33,075 bases of DNA from Nitrospira sp. ST-bin5 (GCA_002083555.1 MSXN01000004.1:191441-224515), one strand, 5' to 3'; counted from the stretch's first letter, positions 6,892 through 15,559 are shown. Translations and numbers: made by a program. The notes: a model not told the origin generated them from the sequence alone.

Positions 6892-7278
6892 CTAGACTCG
6901 CTCGACGCGGATGGTCGCCGCCTCCATGACCCGGCGGAACTGCGTCGCATCGCCCACAATTTTCCCGATCACATTGACACGATCCGCCGGCACCGGATCC
7001 GGCCCCATGCTCATCGGCGTCCGGCCGAAGAAAATCGCCAGCACCTGCCCCGCGCCCCAATAGGCGACATCGCCGACTTTCACTTGGTTGGTCGCGGTCT
7101 CGCGATAATCTTTGACCCCGGCCAGTTTGAAGTAAAACTCCTCGCCCCAGGTGTTGATCGGCGCATCGACCGGCAATGCGGCGTACACCTCCCCGGCGGT
7201 CTTCGACCCCTTCAGTTCGGCTTCAAGTTGCACTCCGCCCACGGTGATGCGAATGCGCTTTACTGGATCTGTCGTCAT
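6892..7278 (-). CDS. Cyclophilin-like fold protein (PF04126/TM1367 type)
   Basis: A 128-residue protein that matches the small bacterial cyclophilin-like family (beta barrel related to cyclophilins). It shows IRITVGGVQLEAEL, the helix KTAGEVYAALPVDAPINTWGEE, YWGAGQVLAIFFGRTPMS, and a C-terminal VNVIGKIVGDATQFRRV. Peptidyl-prolyl isomerase activity has not generally been shown for this subgroup, so a function is not assigned. It is the first gene of the operon running down to 4471. No convincing ribosome site precedes ATG 7276-7278. The 139-bp region 7279-7417 separates it from a divergent gene and should hold both promoters. Confidence 0.82.
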   Translation of the reverse strand: MTTDPVKRIRITVGGVQLEAELKGSKTAGEVYAALPVDAPINTWGEEFYFKLAGVKDYRETATNQVKVGDVAYWGAGQVLAIFFGRTPMSMGPDPVPADRVNVIGKIVGDATQFRRVMEAATIRVERV

Positions 7279-7417
7279 AATGTATTCGGTGTGTTGGTTT
7301 GGATAATCGTGTTGATTGCGGCCTGCAAATGTGACGTCGAACTCTAACCGGTCTCCTGGGTGAAATCAAGGCAGCGGAGTAGCCCCGGCTTTCGCGCTCC
7401 TGCTAGAATGCCGCCGC

Positions 7418-8224
7418 ATGCTACCCTCAACCTTTGTGATCCTCCCGGGCATCGGAGCTGTGACTGAACGGCGCCTCTGGCAAGAAGGCCTGCTCACCTG
7501 GAGTCATTTCTTGAGCCAGCCGGAGATTCCCGGAATCTCGGCTCACCGCAAGCAATGGTACGACCAGGAACTCGTCCAGGCTCAATCTGCTTTCGACTCC
7601 GGTCAGCTCAACTATTTCACCACGCGATTGCCCAGCCGTGATCATTGGCGGTTCTTTGAACTCTGCGAGCCCCGTACGCTGTATCTGGACATCGAAACCA
7701 CCGGAACCTCCCCGCAGGACGGCGAGGTGACCGTCGTCGGACTGCACCGGCGCGGTGAGACCGTCTGCCTGGTCCGTGGAGAGACCCTGACGACGGAACG
7801 GCTCCAGGCAGAATTGGACGCCTGCACGCTCCTCGTCACCTTTTTCGGAACGAGCTTTGACGTACCGTACCTGCGCGTCAAATTCCCCGATCTCAGATTC
7901 TCCATGCCGCATTTCGATCTTTGCTTTGCCGCACGGCGGTTAGGACTGCGCGGCGGGCTCAAGCACATCGAACGTGAACTTGGAATTGAACGGGATTCGG
8001 CCCTGCAAGGCCTGGATGGCTGGGATGCCGTGCGACTCTGGATGCAATGGCGCGCGGGCGATGCCGATGCACGGGCCCTGCTGCTGGCCTACAACGAAGC
8101 CGATACCGCCAACCTCGCGCCGCTGGCGAAGCACGTGTTCGAAGATATTCTCCTTCGCTTCGGCCCGGCATCAGTGGGAGCCTCTATGCCTCCACCGCGG
8201 GAAAGACAGGACTGTCACGCATGA
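7418..8224 (+). CDS. Ribonuclease H-like DEDD exonuclease-fold protein (YprB type)
   Basis: A 268-residue cytoplasmic protein. An N-terminal helix-hairpin-helix-like segment (ILPGIGAVTERRLWQEGL, residues 8-25) precedes a DEDD nuclease fold of the RNase_H_2/YprB type. Motif I is YLDIETTG (Asp91, Glu93), motif II is FFGTSFDVPYL near 142-152, a further motif is HFDL, and motif III is YNEADTANL near 234-242. All acidic metal-binding positions appear to be kept, so catalytic activity is likely, though the substrate (DNA or RNA) is unknown. The ATG follows a TAGAAT hexamer (7404-7409) with no good -35, so a short or absent leader is possible. It overlaps the next gene by ATGA. Confidence 0.88.
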   Translation: MLPSTFVILPGIGAVTERRLWQEGLLTWSHFLSQPEIPGISAHRKQWYDQELVQAQSAFDSGQLNYFTTRLPSRDHWRFFELCEPRTLYLDIETTGTSPQDGEVTVVGLHRRGETVCLVRGETLTTERLQAELDACTLLVTFFGTSFDVPYLRVKFPDLRFSMPHFDLCFAARRLGLRGGLKHIERELGIERDSALQGLDGWDAVRLWMQWRAGDADARALLLAYNEADTANLAPLAKHVFEDILLRFGPASVGASMPPPRERQDCHA

Positions 8225-8970
8225 ACGCATGGGTGGGAATCGGACGGAGCGACATCGGCCTTGTCCGCGCGATGAATCAAGACGCCTTCGTTACGATGGA
8301 CGGACTCGGATTCTGGGCCGTGGCCGACGGCATGGGCGGCCATGCCGGCGGAGAAGTCGCGGCCCAGTCCGCGATCGCCACCGCCGCCGCGCGCGCCGAA
8401 CTCTTCGCGGACCCGCTCCGCAAGGGGCAATGCACGCCACAGGATTTCCTGCAGGATGTCATGACGCAGGCGCACAACACTGTCCTGGAGCGCGCCCGGT
8501 TGGACCCTCGACTTGCCCGGATGGGGACGACGCTGGTCACGCTTCTGATTACCAGCGGTGCCACACCGACTGCGCACCTTGCCTATGTGGGCGACAGCCG
8601 CGGCTACCTGTTTCGAGACGGCCGTCTCACACAATCGACCAGGGACCATACGTTGATCGAAACCTATCTCGCCCGCGGAATCGTCACTCCGGCAGAGGCC
8701 AAGACCCATCCTGAGCGGCATGTGCTCACCAAAGCGATCGGGATTTCCGACTCCGCCGAACCGGATCACTCCGCCTACCCGCTCGCACCGTCCGACATCC
8801 TGCTGCTCTGCTCGGACGGGCTTACAAAGATGTTGGAGGATGCCGACATCGCCGATATTCTGACGCAGGCACAAAGCGATCCTCATCGGATCTGCGATCG
8901 CTTGATCGAAACTGCTCTTACGCGCGGAGGCGAAGACAATGTGACTGTCGTCGTGATCGCACGCCGCTGA
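8221..8970 (+). CDS. PP2C-type serine/threonine protein phosphatase
   Basis: A 249-residue cytoplasmic metal-dependent phosphatase of the Stp/PrpC type. PP2C motifs are present in order: RAMNQDAF near the N-terminus, the metal-binding DGMGGHAGGE, the strand YVGDSRGYLFRDG, SRDHTLIE-like TRDHTLIE, LLLCSDGLTKML, and the C-terminal GGEDNVTVVVI. The start is ATG 8221-8223, which overlaps the preceding stop as ATGA; a longer upstream frame exists but lacks PP2C similarity. No partner Ser/Thr kinase gene lies in the window. Coupling to a nuclease gene is unusual but may be incidental. Confidence 0.93.
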   Translation: MNAWVGIGRSDIGLVRAMNQDAFVTMDGLGFWAVADGMGGHAGGEVAAQSAIATAAARAELFADPLRKGQCTPQDFLQDVMTQAHNTVLERARLDPRLARMGTTLVTLLITSGATPTAHLAYVGDSRGYLFRDGRLTQSTRDHTLIETYLARGIVTPAEAKTHPERHVLTKAIGISDSAEPDHSAYPLAPSDILLLCSDGLTKMLEDADIADILTQAQSDPHRICDRLIETALTRGGEDNVTVVVIARR

Positions 8971-8992
8971 CCGTTTCCCCCTCATCCCATCG

Positions 8993-9021
8993 TTGACAAG
9001 GCCTCTCCAGCCATGTAGCCT
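8993..9021 (+). promoter_or_regulatory. Candidate sigma70 promoter for the gene at 9092
   Basis: A perfect -35 box TTGACA (8993-8998) is followed after 17 bp by TAGCCT (9016-9021), which is a poor -10 match. It lies just past the phosphatase stop and would give a leader of about 64 bases before ATG 9092. Confidence 0.4.
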
Positions 9022-9091
9022 GATCTATCATTCAGCAGACACGTTCCCCAGCTTCCATTTATCCTACGCTGAGCAAACTAAGGATTCTGCG

Positions 9092-9973
9092 ATGCCCGAC
9101 TTCTCTCGGATCGTTTTCTTCGCCTTGTCAGGATATCTTTTCCTCACCGCTTCTCCCGGATTGGCACAGGGTAACGCGAGCCCAGAATCGGTGATCCGCG
9201 CGTTGGTCGACGCCAATGCGGCACGCGACCTCGACGGCATGTCTCGGCTGATGGCGCACGATGACGATGCCACCGGCTACACCATCGGTGGGCGGAAATA
9301 CGTGGGCTGGCCGGAGCTGGAACGGGACATTCGCGACGAATTCGCCTTCGTCGAAAAGCTGGAAATGCCCATCACGGACCTGAAAGTGTGGACCAAAGAC
9401 GACCTGGCCTGGTTTGCGATGGAGCTGGACTATATCCGCTACGTCAACGAAGGCGGGCAGCTCCACCATACAGTGATCCCCCTGCGGGAAAGCGGCGTCC
9501 TCGAAAAACGCCAGGGGCAATGGCTCCTGGTCTCATGGCATGAATCGCTCCGAGCTGCCAACTGGCCGGCCGTGGCTCACGTGCGGCCCGCGGCAGGGGC
9601 GCCACAGCTGGTTGCCGACCCGGGAGGCCTGCGCGCCTCCGTGGCAGACCTCAGCGGTGAGTGGGAAATCCTCGAAGTCGAGGACGATAAACGCTACAAA
9701 GCCACGCTGGATAAGTCCGGCAATGGCCCTTACACCCAGCACGGCGGGCATTTCACCACGACCAAGTTTGCCGACCGCCTCTGGCAAGGGACCTGGCAGC
9801 AACCGGGCAATGACCGCGAGGGGGCATTCGAACTCTTGCTGTCGGAGGATGGCACGCAGGCGAAAGGGGTCTGGTGGTATTCCCGGGTCGGCACGCATAA
9901 GAATATTCCTCCGCGGGAACATGGCGGCTCGTATCAATGGAAACGGCTCACGCCGCCCCCTTCACACCAATGA
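9092..9973 (+). CDS. Exported SnoaL/NTF2-like domain protein
   Basis: A 293-residue protein starting at ATG 9092-9094, eight bases after AAGGA. It has a signal peptide (SRIVFFALSGYLFLTASPGLAQG). Residues ~27-150 form an NTF2/SnoaL-like domain (ESVIRALVDANAARDLDGM, YVGWPELERDIRDEFAF, GQWLLVSWHESLRA), a cone fold used for ligand binding or as a small enzyme. Residues ~185-290 form a separate beta-rich Trp/Gly-rich domain (LSGEWEILEVEDDKRYKATL, GVWWYSRVGTHKNIPP) that resembles extracytoplasmic lipocalin-like or C-terminal barrel domains. No catalytic residue set is evident. It probably acts in the periplasm. The next gene, 86 bp on, is also exported. Confidence 0.82.
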   Translation: MPDFSRIVFFALSGYLFLTASPGLAQGNASPESVIRALVDANAARDLDGMSRLMAHDDDATGYTIGGRKYVGWPELERDIRDEFAFVEKLEMPITDLKVWTKDDLAWFAMELDYIRYVNEGGQLHHTVIPLRESGVLEKRQGQWLLVSWHESLRAANWPAVAHVRPAAGAPQLVADPGGLRASVADLSGEWEILEVEDDKRYKATLDKSGNGPYTQHGGHFTTTKFADRLWQGTWQQPGNDREGAFELLLSEDGTQAKGVWWYSRVGTHKNIPPREHGGSYQWKRLTPPPSHQ

Positions 9974-10059
9974 ATGATTCATCCGCACCGTGTATTCCCT
10001 CTTCTCTGCACACCTGCGCACAGACGTTTTCGATCGTTTTACCACCTCTGGGAGACTTT

Positions 10060-11058
10060 ATGAATTGGATGCTTGTTCTTTTGATCACCGTGCTGACTGG
10101 CGCTCCCGCATTTGCCGACGGGGGCCATGACCACCATGCCGTGCCGACATTGAAGAATCAGACCACGACCACCGTCACGATTAAAGATGACACGGTCACC
10201 TTGACCTTCGGCCCTATCGATCTCCCCACCAGCCATGATGGCGACCTGGCCGCCTCGATGCCCAAGCATAACTTCCAGCTTCCAGAAGACATGTACATGG
10301 TGGGGTACAAATCGGCGGTCTTTACCAAAGAGGGCAAGGAACTCCCCAGAAACTACCTCCACCATATTTTGATGATGAACAACACGAAGCCCAGCGTCTC
10401 CTGCCCCGGCGAACCGCTGTTCTTCGCGGGTGCCGGCCTGGAAATGACCGAGGCGCGTTTCCCCGATGGGTATGGGGTCAAGCTGGCGAAAGGGGATCAC
10501 CTCATGTCCGTCGTCGCCTTCTACCACAAGGCCCCGCCGACGAAAAACGTGATGGCCTCCTTCACCATGTATATGGCGCCGAAGTCAAAGCCGGTAAAGG
10601 AAATGGACGTCTATCAGGTAGGCGTCAACATCGTGTGCTACAGCAAATTCGGCTCACGGGGCGCAGATCAAACGGATGAAGGCATTGAAATCAGACCAGG
10701 GGTCCAAGTCCATACGGCGCCGCTGAAATTCTCCATGGATGGATGCGTCAAATTTGCCTATCCGCACGGTCACGATGAACTGCTGATGATTGCCCTCGAA
10801 GACAAGGCGAACAAGCGCACGCTGCTCCGGACCGTACCGGATGTGGACCTTGATGGAACCTTCCGGGAATTCCAGGCCCATCAGGTCTATAAGGACGCCC
10901 GGGGATTTTCCGTCATGCAATCGGGCGACTACGACATGGTGATGGTCCATCATCACCCGCTGCAGAAAACCGAATTCCAACATGGCATGGGAAACTATCT
11001 CCTCTATATGACTCCGGGCGCTTGCCGCACCACTGATACGGCACAGGCGAATCCGTAA
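10060..11058 (+). CDS. Exported PHM-like copper monooxygenase-fold protein
   Basis: A 332-residue protein starting at ATG 10060-10062 behind GGGAG. The signal peptide MNWMLVLLITVLTGAPAFA is followed by a His-rich segment (GGHDHHA). The rest fits the two-domain fold of copper type II ascorbate-dependent monooxygenases (peptidylglycine alpha-hydroxylating monooxygenase, PHM). Matches include LHHILMM (His101-His102) to the PHM His107-His108 site. The segment DGYGVKLAKGDHLMSVVAFYH ends in His156, matching His172. PHGHDE (His236, His238) corresponds to the PHM HTH pair 242/244, and HGMGNYLLYM (Met310) to Met314. All six expected copper ligands are thus present with similar spacing. Cys115, Cys193, Cys229 and Cys322 could form disulfides. 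The substrate is unknown; plant SURNod19-like proteins are a possible alternative relation. A terminator follows. Confidence 0.75.
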   Translation: MNWMLVLLITVLTGAPAFADGGHDHHAVPTLKNQTTTTVTIKDDTVTLTFGPIDLPTSHDGDLAASMPKHNFQLPEDMYMVGYKSAVFTKEGKELPRNYLHHILMMNNTKPSVSCPGEPLFFAGAGLEMTEARFPDGYGVKLAKGDHLMSVVAFYHKAPPTKNVMASFTMYMAPKSKPVKEMDVYQVGVNIVCYSKFGSRGADQTDEGIEIRPGVQVHTAPLKFSMDGCVKFAYPHGHDELLMIALEDKANKRTLLRTVPDVDLDGTFREFQAHQVYKDARGFSVMQSGDYDMVMVHHHPLQKTEFQHGMGNYLLYMTPGACRTTDTAQANP

Positions 11059-11082
11059 GCGCGCTGCTACCCCCCGCTCATG

Positions 11083-11136
11083 ACGCCTGCCGGCCTCCGT
11101 CCTGTGACGCGAGACCGGCAGGCGTTTCTTTTTCTC
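11083..11136 (+). terminator. Intrinsic terminator after the PHM-like gene
   Basis: A perfect 11-bp stem, ACGCCTGCCGG (11083-11093) with CCGGCAGGCGT (11115-11125), has a 21-base loop and is followed by a T-rich run (TTTCTTTTTCTCTTC). It lies 25 bp after the stop at 11058. The remaining DNA to 11404 shows no clear gene apart from possible upstream starts of the next protein. Confidence 0.9.
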
Positions 11137-11404
11137 TTCACACAGAAGCGCTCGTCCAAAATTGTTCGTTCAGAAAAGTGCGCCGTCGATCACCCCCTAC
11201 GAAAGAACCGCGCGTTCGCGTCGATTGAGGCTGTGATTGAGACGCCGCGATATGGTATTCAAGACGGTAAATCGGCACGGGATGCCGCTTTGGAGCCTCT
11301 CCCATAAAGAGACAGAGCGCACGTCACCGCAGGCAGAGGATTTTTCACATCTATCCCTCTGGGACTGGGCCGACTCGGCGTCCCCAGCAACACGGAATTG
11401 GTCC

Positions 11405-14400
11405 ATGCCGCAGAGTGAGCCCGTTACCATCCTGGTCGTCAATGAGCAGGCGGACGAAATCAAGCTTGTCACGCTGAGCCTCCGCGGCTTCTTTCCCGAT
11501 TGCCGGGTTGAATCGGTCTATTCCTCCGAAGAAGCCCTCCGGTGGGTGAGTCGCGCTGAGTGGGATCTGATTCTGATCGATGAGCGACTCGGGCTCCAGA
11601 GTCGTCCGTCGTTGGTCGCCACGCTCAGGGAGCGCCTCCCGACTACCGCGATCGTGCTTCAGACCGACCGGAGCGATTCGACCGCCGCCGTCACGGCGCT
11701 GCAAGCCGGTGCCGATTTTCTCCTCTTCAAAAAATCACCCGCGTTTCTGACCGAATTGGTGCTCTACACCAAGGGCGCCATCGAACAACGCCATCTCCGC
11801 GCTACGTTTGCACACACACATGATCGGCATACTCGCCTACTGGAAACGCTCACCGATGTGTTCTACGAAATCGATACGGAAGGACGGTTTGTCTTCATTA
11901 GCCCCGGAATCACCGCGCTGCTGGGTTACCAGCCTGAAGAACTGACCGGCGCACCCTTTTCCAAGCTGATTCCTCCCGATCAACAGGCGCACGCACGATA
12001 TCGCATCAATGACCGCCGTACAGGCCCTCGGGCGGCGCGACGGGTCCTGCTTCAATTGCTCAAGAAACCTCAGACCAAGGGCTCCGACCAGGCCCGCGTC
12101 CAGGCGGAAGTCAGCGCCAAAGGTCTCTACGATGCACGCCGGCACTATACCGGAACCCTCGGACTCATCCGGGATATGACGGGCTACCTCGCACAGACCG
12201 AGACCATTCAGCGCCTTGAAACCAGACTGCTTGAATCAGATCGCCATCGTGCGATCGCGCAGCGCTTGACCAGCCTGTCGCACGAGCTGCACAGGCCCCT
12301 CTCCGCAGTGTTGGCCCAGTCCCAGCGACTCCTGGAAACGATCCGTGAAGCCCAGCTTGATACCCGCCTTGAAACCCTCACCGCGCAAACGCGGGAAGCC
12401 TCGGCTTATGGAGACGCGCTCGCTCAGGTCGTCATTGATGCCGGTCTAGCCGAAGACACCCTGGGTCAGGTCATCGCCGAAGCCCTAGCTCCCGTTGCTC
12501 ATCTCAATATCGTGCAGCACCACAAGACGACCGGCCTCCCGGACGTTGGCAGCTCACGGAACAGCTGGGTACGGATCATTCAGATTGTGGTCATCCAGGC
12601 GATTCGTCAGATGGCCGCCCGCCACATGATTCATCGACTGGACATATTCGCGCAAACAGTCACAGCCACCGGGATACCGATCGATCAGGCGCCTGGCCTC
12701 TTTCCTGCCCCGGCACCCCGAGAGGTCGAGATTCAGATTCAAGAAAGCGAATCAGCGGCGACCCTGACGACCGACTCACTACCGGCCTCCCCTGATCTCA
12801 TCCAGGCCTATGAAGACATCGGCCAGCTACAGGGTCGCATGGAGTGGTTGGCCCCGGCGAGGCAGCCGCTCTCAGTCCGCCTGTGGCTGCCGATTCCTGA
12901 AAGGCCTCAGACACCTGAGACACCGGCAGATGCGGCGCCAAGCCCGCCTGAGCCGCCCGTACTGGCAACGGTCGACACGCACGTGGAAACCCCGCTGCCG
13001 CCACCTTCAGACGGACCGCTCCCGGATCGAAGGATGGCCATACGCGCCGCAGTCCAACTTCCGGCGCGAGTGACCGTCGGCCCAGCAGTCCGCGAGGGAA
13101 CGGTTCATACGTTGAGCCTGACAGGAGCCACCGTCATCCTCACGGGGCCGCTCCCGAATCTGTCGGAGCAATCGGCTTACCTGGTATTCAAGACCGTCGT
13201 AGGGATTCTGGAACTTCACGCCACCGTCCACGAACGCGGCATGCAGGCCGGACCACCCGGTGACGCAGGAGAGCGTCCGGTCCTCGCATTCGAATTCTCT
13301 CCGCCCGGCGAGACCGAACGAAAGGTCCTCGGCTCCTTTATCGAAGCCGCCCAAGAGCGGAGCCTGGCGATCAGCCTTGAGGCGCTGCTTTCACAGCCGG
13401 ATGACGTCGCGCTTCCGGATCAGCCCGATCAGGACCACCGAGCCACCGATCACCGGGAAGGCATCCGGGTCCGAGTCGCGCTTCCGGTACGGATCGAAGG
13501 GGCTCATGAACAGAACCCGGCCGCTCGACAACTCGGACTGGCCGTGAATTTTTCACGCGGAGGGGCCTGCCTGCAGGCTAAAACACTTCCCGGCCAGGTG
13601 GGCGAGACGATCGTCTTGCTTTTCCCCCACGGCAATGGGCAAAGGCATTCACAGCCTCACGAACCGGCCGCACCGGACGCCATACTCCCGGCGCAAATCG
13701 TGTGGACTGCTCCAGACTCCACGGCTCCTTCCGAGTTACGCCCGACGCACACTGAACCGGGTCAACGTTTCGGCGTCCGTTTTATTGAACTGCCGGCCTT
13801 CGCCGAGCGCGAGGTCAATCGCGTCGTCGCCCAACACATCGGCTCGTCCATCGACTTGGATGGGATCGCCGGCCGTGCGGCCATTGTCAGCGCCAGACGG
13901 GAATGTCGGAATGTACGCGGCCAAGTCATCGCCATCACCGATGATCACGCACGTCACCAGATTTCCCCGAATACGCCGATCGTGATTCTCTCTCCCGGCT
14001 TCGGATGCACCCAGACCGACTACGTTGCCCTGTCAGAATTCTTGGCCATCAATCGACTCCGCGTCCTGCGCTATGACTACAGCAACCATATCGGCCAAAG
14101 CGACGGCGATGTCCTCCAGACGACAATGCGGAGCATGCAGGCCGATCTGCAAACGGTTCTTGAATTTGCTCATACGACGTGGCCCACCGCCCCACTCGCG
14201 ATCCTGGCCGAAGATGTCGCGGCCCGAGTCGCCCTGAAGGTCGTTGCACAACGTCCTGTGGCCCAGCTTCTTCTGCTGGCCAACCCGGTGCTCGACATTC
14301 AGACCGCCCTATCGGCCGAACATCATCATGACCTTCTGGCCGACTACCAGCACGGCCTCAGACGCGGCAGCGGGAATGTGTGGGGGCTCAATGTCAATCT

Positions 14401-15559
14401 CGATCAGTTCCTGAGCGATCTCATCGCCGGCCACTTTGGCACATTGGCGACGACAGTGACCGATCTGTCTGCGCTGACCGTCCCCATGGTCATCCTGAAC
14501 TCTCCGTCAGCGGATCCCTCGATGCGGCATCCCTTTCCCAGTCCGGACGAATCACTTCGAGCCTTGCCGACGATGCCGACCACCATCCCGATCCCCAGCG
14601 CGTTGTCGGTAACCGGGCGCACGTTCGACGCCCGCTTACTCGCGTCATTCAACACACTCTTCACGGAGATTGCTCGCGTGTGCTTCCCCGGAGAGGCACG
14701 GCCGGCTATCCACACACCGACCAGCCACGACATTTCCAAACAGTATCTCCTCGAGCAGGAGCGCATTCGGATCCGCCACCACGTCTCGCAGGCGTCTCGA
14801 GACGCCTTGTGGATCGCGCATCTCGCCCAGCTTCCGCAGCTCGGCGCCCTGCATCACCATGTGCGACTGCTGCAAGAGCTGTATCAACAGGCTCTTCCGC
14901 TTAAACCCGGCATGCGCATCCTGGATATCGGATGCGGCGCGGGCGAGTTCGCGCACACGCTCGTCCTCAATCGCATGTATCACCTGCTCCACGCGTCACA
15001 TGCGCCGCAACGCCCCCTACACTATGTCGGCATCGACCACACCCAGGAAACGGTCGCGTCCGCAGAACAAGCCTTGACGGTGCTGTATCAGGAGTTACAA
15101 TCCACGTTCTCCAAGATCGCCGGTCCAACGACTGCCGTGACGACTGAGTGGGGAATCCATCTCCCGTCCTCACGCGAAGCGGTCGATCGAGTCGTCAGTC
15201 ATCTCTCGCTCTCCTTCGCCTCCTCTCCCCTCACCTTCCTGCGACAGGCCGTTCAGACGCTCACGGAAGATGGACGCCTCATCGTGACGTGCGTACGTCC
15301 GCACACAGACCTTGCCGGGCTCTATCGCGAGCAACTCCATCACGCCGGGCAGGATGAGCTATCCCCTGCGGCTCAAATTTTCCTCCACTATCTCGGACGG
15401 CTACACGAAGCGATTCGCCATGGGCTGCTGCACGCCTTTGACCGAGAACAACTGTCGGATCTCTTGATTCATGCCGGTGCAACCCCTCTTCGAATCGTGC
15501 CTATTCTGGACGGGCAACTCCTGATCGCCACCGCCCGGAAGGGGAAATCCGCTGGCTGA
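11405..15559 (+). CDS. Mosaic signalling protein: REC-PAS-HisKA-PilZ-PilZ-LuxD-like-methyltransferase
   Basis: About 1384 residues from ATG 11405; in-frame starts at 11252 or 11282 would add up to 51 residues. Domains in order: a receiver (8-132; phospho-acceptor Asp59 in LILIDERL, acidic pair altered to NE); a PAS domain (144-199); a kinase dimerisation helix with SHELHRPL (His293); and a degenerate ATPase region (384-499) lacking N and G boxes. After a Pro-rich linker come two PilZ domains. The first (542-649) has RMAIR but TLSLTG; the second (681-809) has REGIR and the canonical NFSRGG. Next is an alpha/beta hydrolase region (823-1094) closest in pattern to LuxD acyltransferase (VILSPGFG, VLRYDYSNHIG). 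Last is a class I methyltransferase (1109-1379; ILDIGCGAGEF at 1172-1182, YVGIDHTQ). No membrane segment is seen. The LuxD-type nucleophile appears replaced by Asp937. Function is unknown; c-di-GMP-responsive control of a methyltransferase is an inference. Confidence 0.85.
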   Translation: MPQSEPVTILVVNEQADEIKLVTLSLRGFFPDCRVESVYSSEEALRWVSRAEWDLILIDERLGLQSRPSLVATLRERLPTTAIVLQTDRSDSTAAVTALQAGADFLLFKKSPAFLTELVLYTKGAIEQRHLRATFAHTHDRHTRLLETLTDVFYEIDTEGRFVFISPGITALLGYQPEELTGAPFSKLIPPDQQAHARYRINDRRTGPRAARRVLLQLLKKPQTKGSDQARVQAEVSAKGLYDARRHYTGTLGLIRDMTGYLAQTETIQRLETRLLESDRHRAIAQRLTSLSHELHRPLSAVLAQSQRLLETIREAQLDTRLETLTAQTREASAYGDALAQVVIDAGLAEDTLGQVIAEALAPVAHLNIVQHHKTTGLPDVGSSRNSWVRIIQIVVIQAIRQMAARHMIHRLDIFAQTVTATGIPIDQAPGLFPAPAPREVEIQIQESESAATLTTDSLPASPDLIQAYEDIGQLQGRMEWLAPARQPLSVRLWLPIPERPQTPETPADAAPSPPEPPVLATVDTHVETPLPPPSDGPLPDRRMAIRAAVQLPARVTVGPAVREGTVHTLSLTGATVILTGPLPNLSEQSAYLVFKTVVGILELHATVHERGMQAGPPGDAGERPVLAFEFSPPGETERKVLGSFIEAAQERSLAISLEALLSQPDDVALPDQPDQDHRATDHREGIRVRVALPVRIEGAHEQNPAARQLGLAVNFSRGGACLQAKTLPGQVGETIVLLFPHGNGQRHSQPHEPAAPDAILPAQIVWTAPDSTAPSELRPTHTEPGQRFGVRFIELPAFAEREVNRVVAQHIGSSIDLDGIAGRAAIVSARRECRNVRGQVIAITDDHARHQISPNTPIVILSPGFGCTQTDYVALSEFLAINRLRVLRYDYSNHIGQSDGDVLQTTMRSMQADLQTVLEFAHTTWPTAPLAILAEDVAARVALKVVAQRPVAQLLLLANPVLDIQTALSAEHHHDLLADYQHGLRRGSGNVWGLNVNLDQFLSDLIAGHFGTLATTVTDLSALTVPMVILNSPSADPSMRHPFPSPDESLRALPTMPTTIPIPSALSVTGRTFDARLLASFNTLFTEIARVCFPGEARPAIHTPTSHDISKQYLLEQERIRIRHHVSQASRDALWIAHLAQLPQLGALHHHVRLLQELYQQALPLKPGMRILDIGCGAGEFAHTLVLNRMYHLLHASHAPQRPLHYVGIDHTQETVASAEQALTVLYQELQSTFSKIAGPTTAVTTEWGIHLPSSREAVDRVVSHLSLSFASSPLTFLRQAVQTLTEDGRLIVTCVRPHTDLAGLYREQLHHAGQDELSPAAQIFLHYLGRLHEAIRHGLLHAFDREQLSDLLIHAGATPLRIVPILDGQLLIATARKGKSAG

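Noticed and set aside
13871..14686. Bioluminescence operon
   Set aside because: Only a LuxD-like fold is present, with the nucleophile apparently missing and no luxA, luxB, luxC or luxE homologue nearby.
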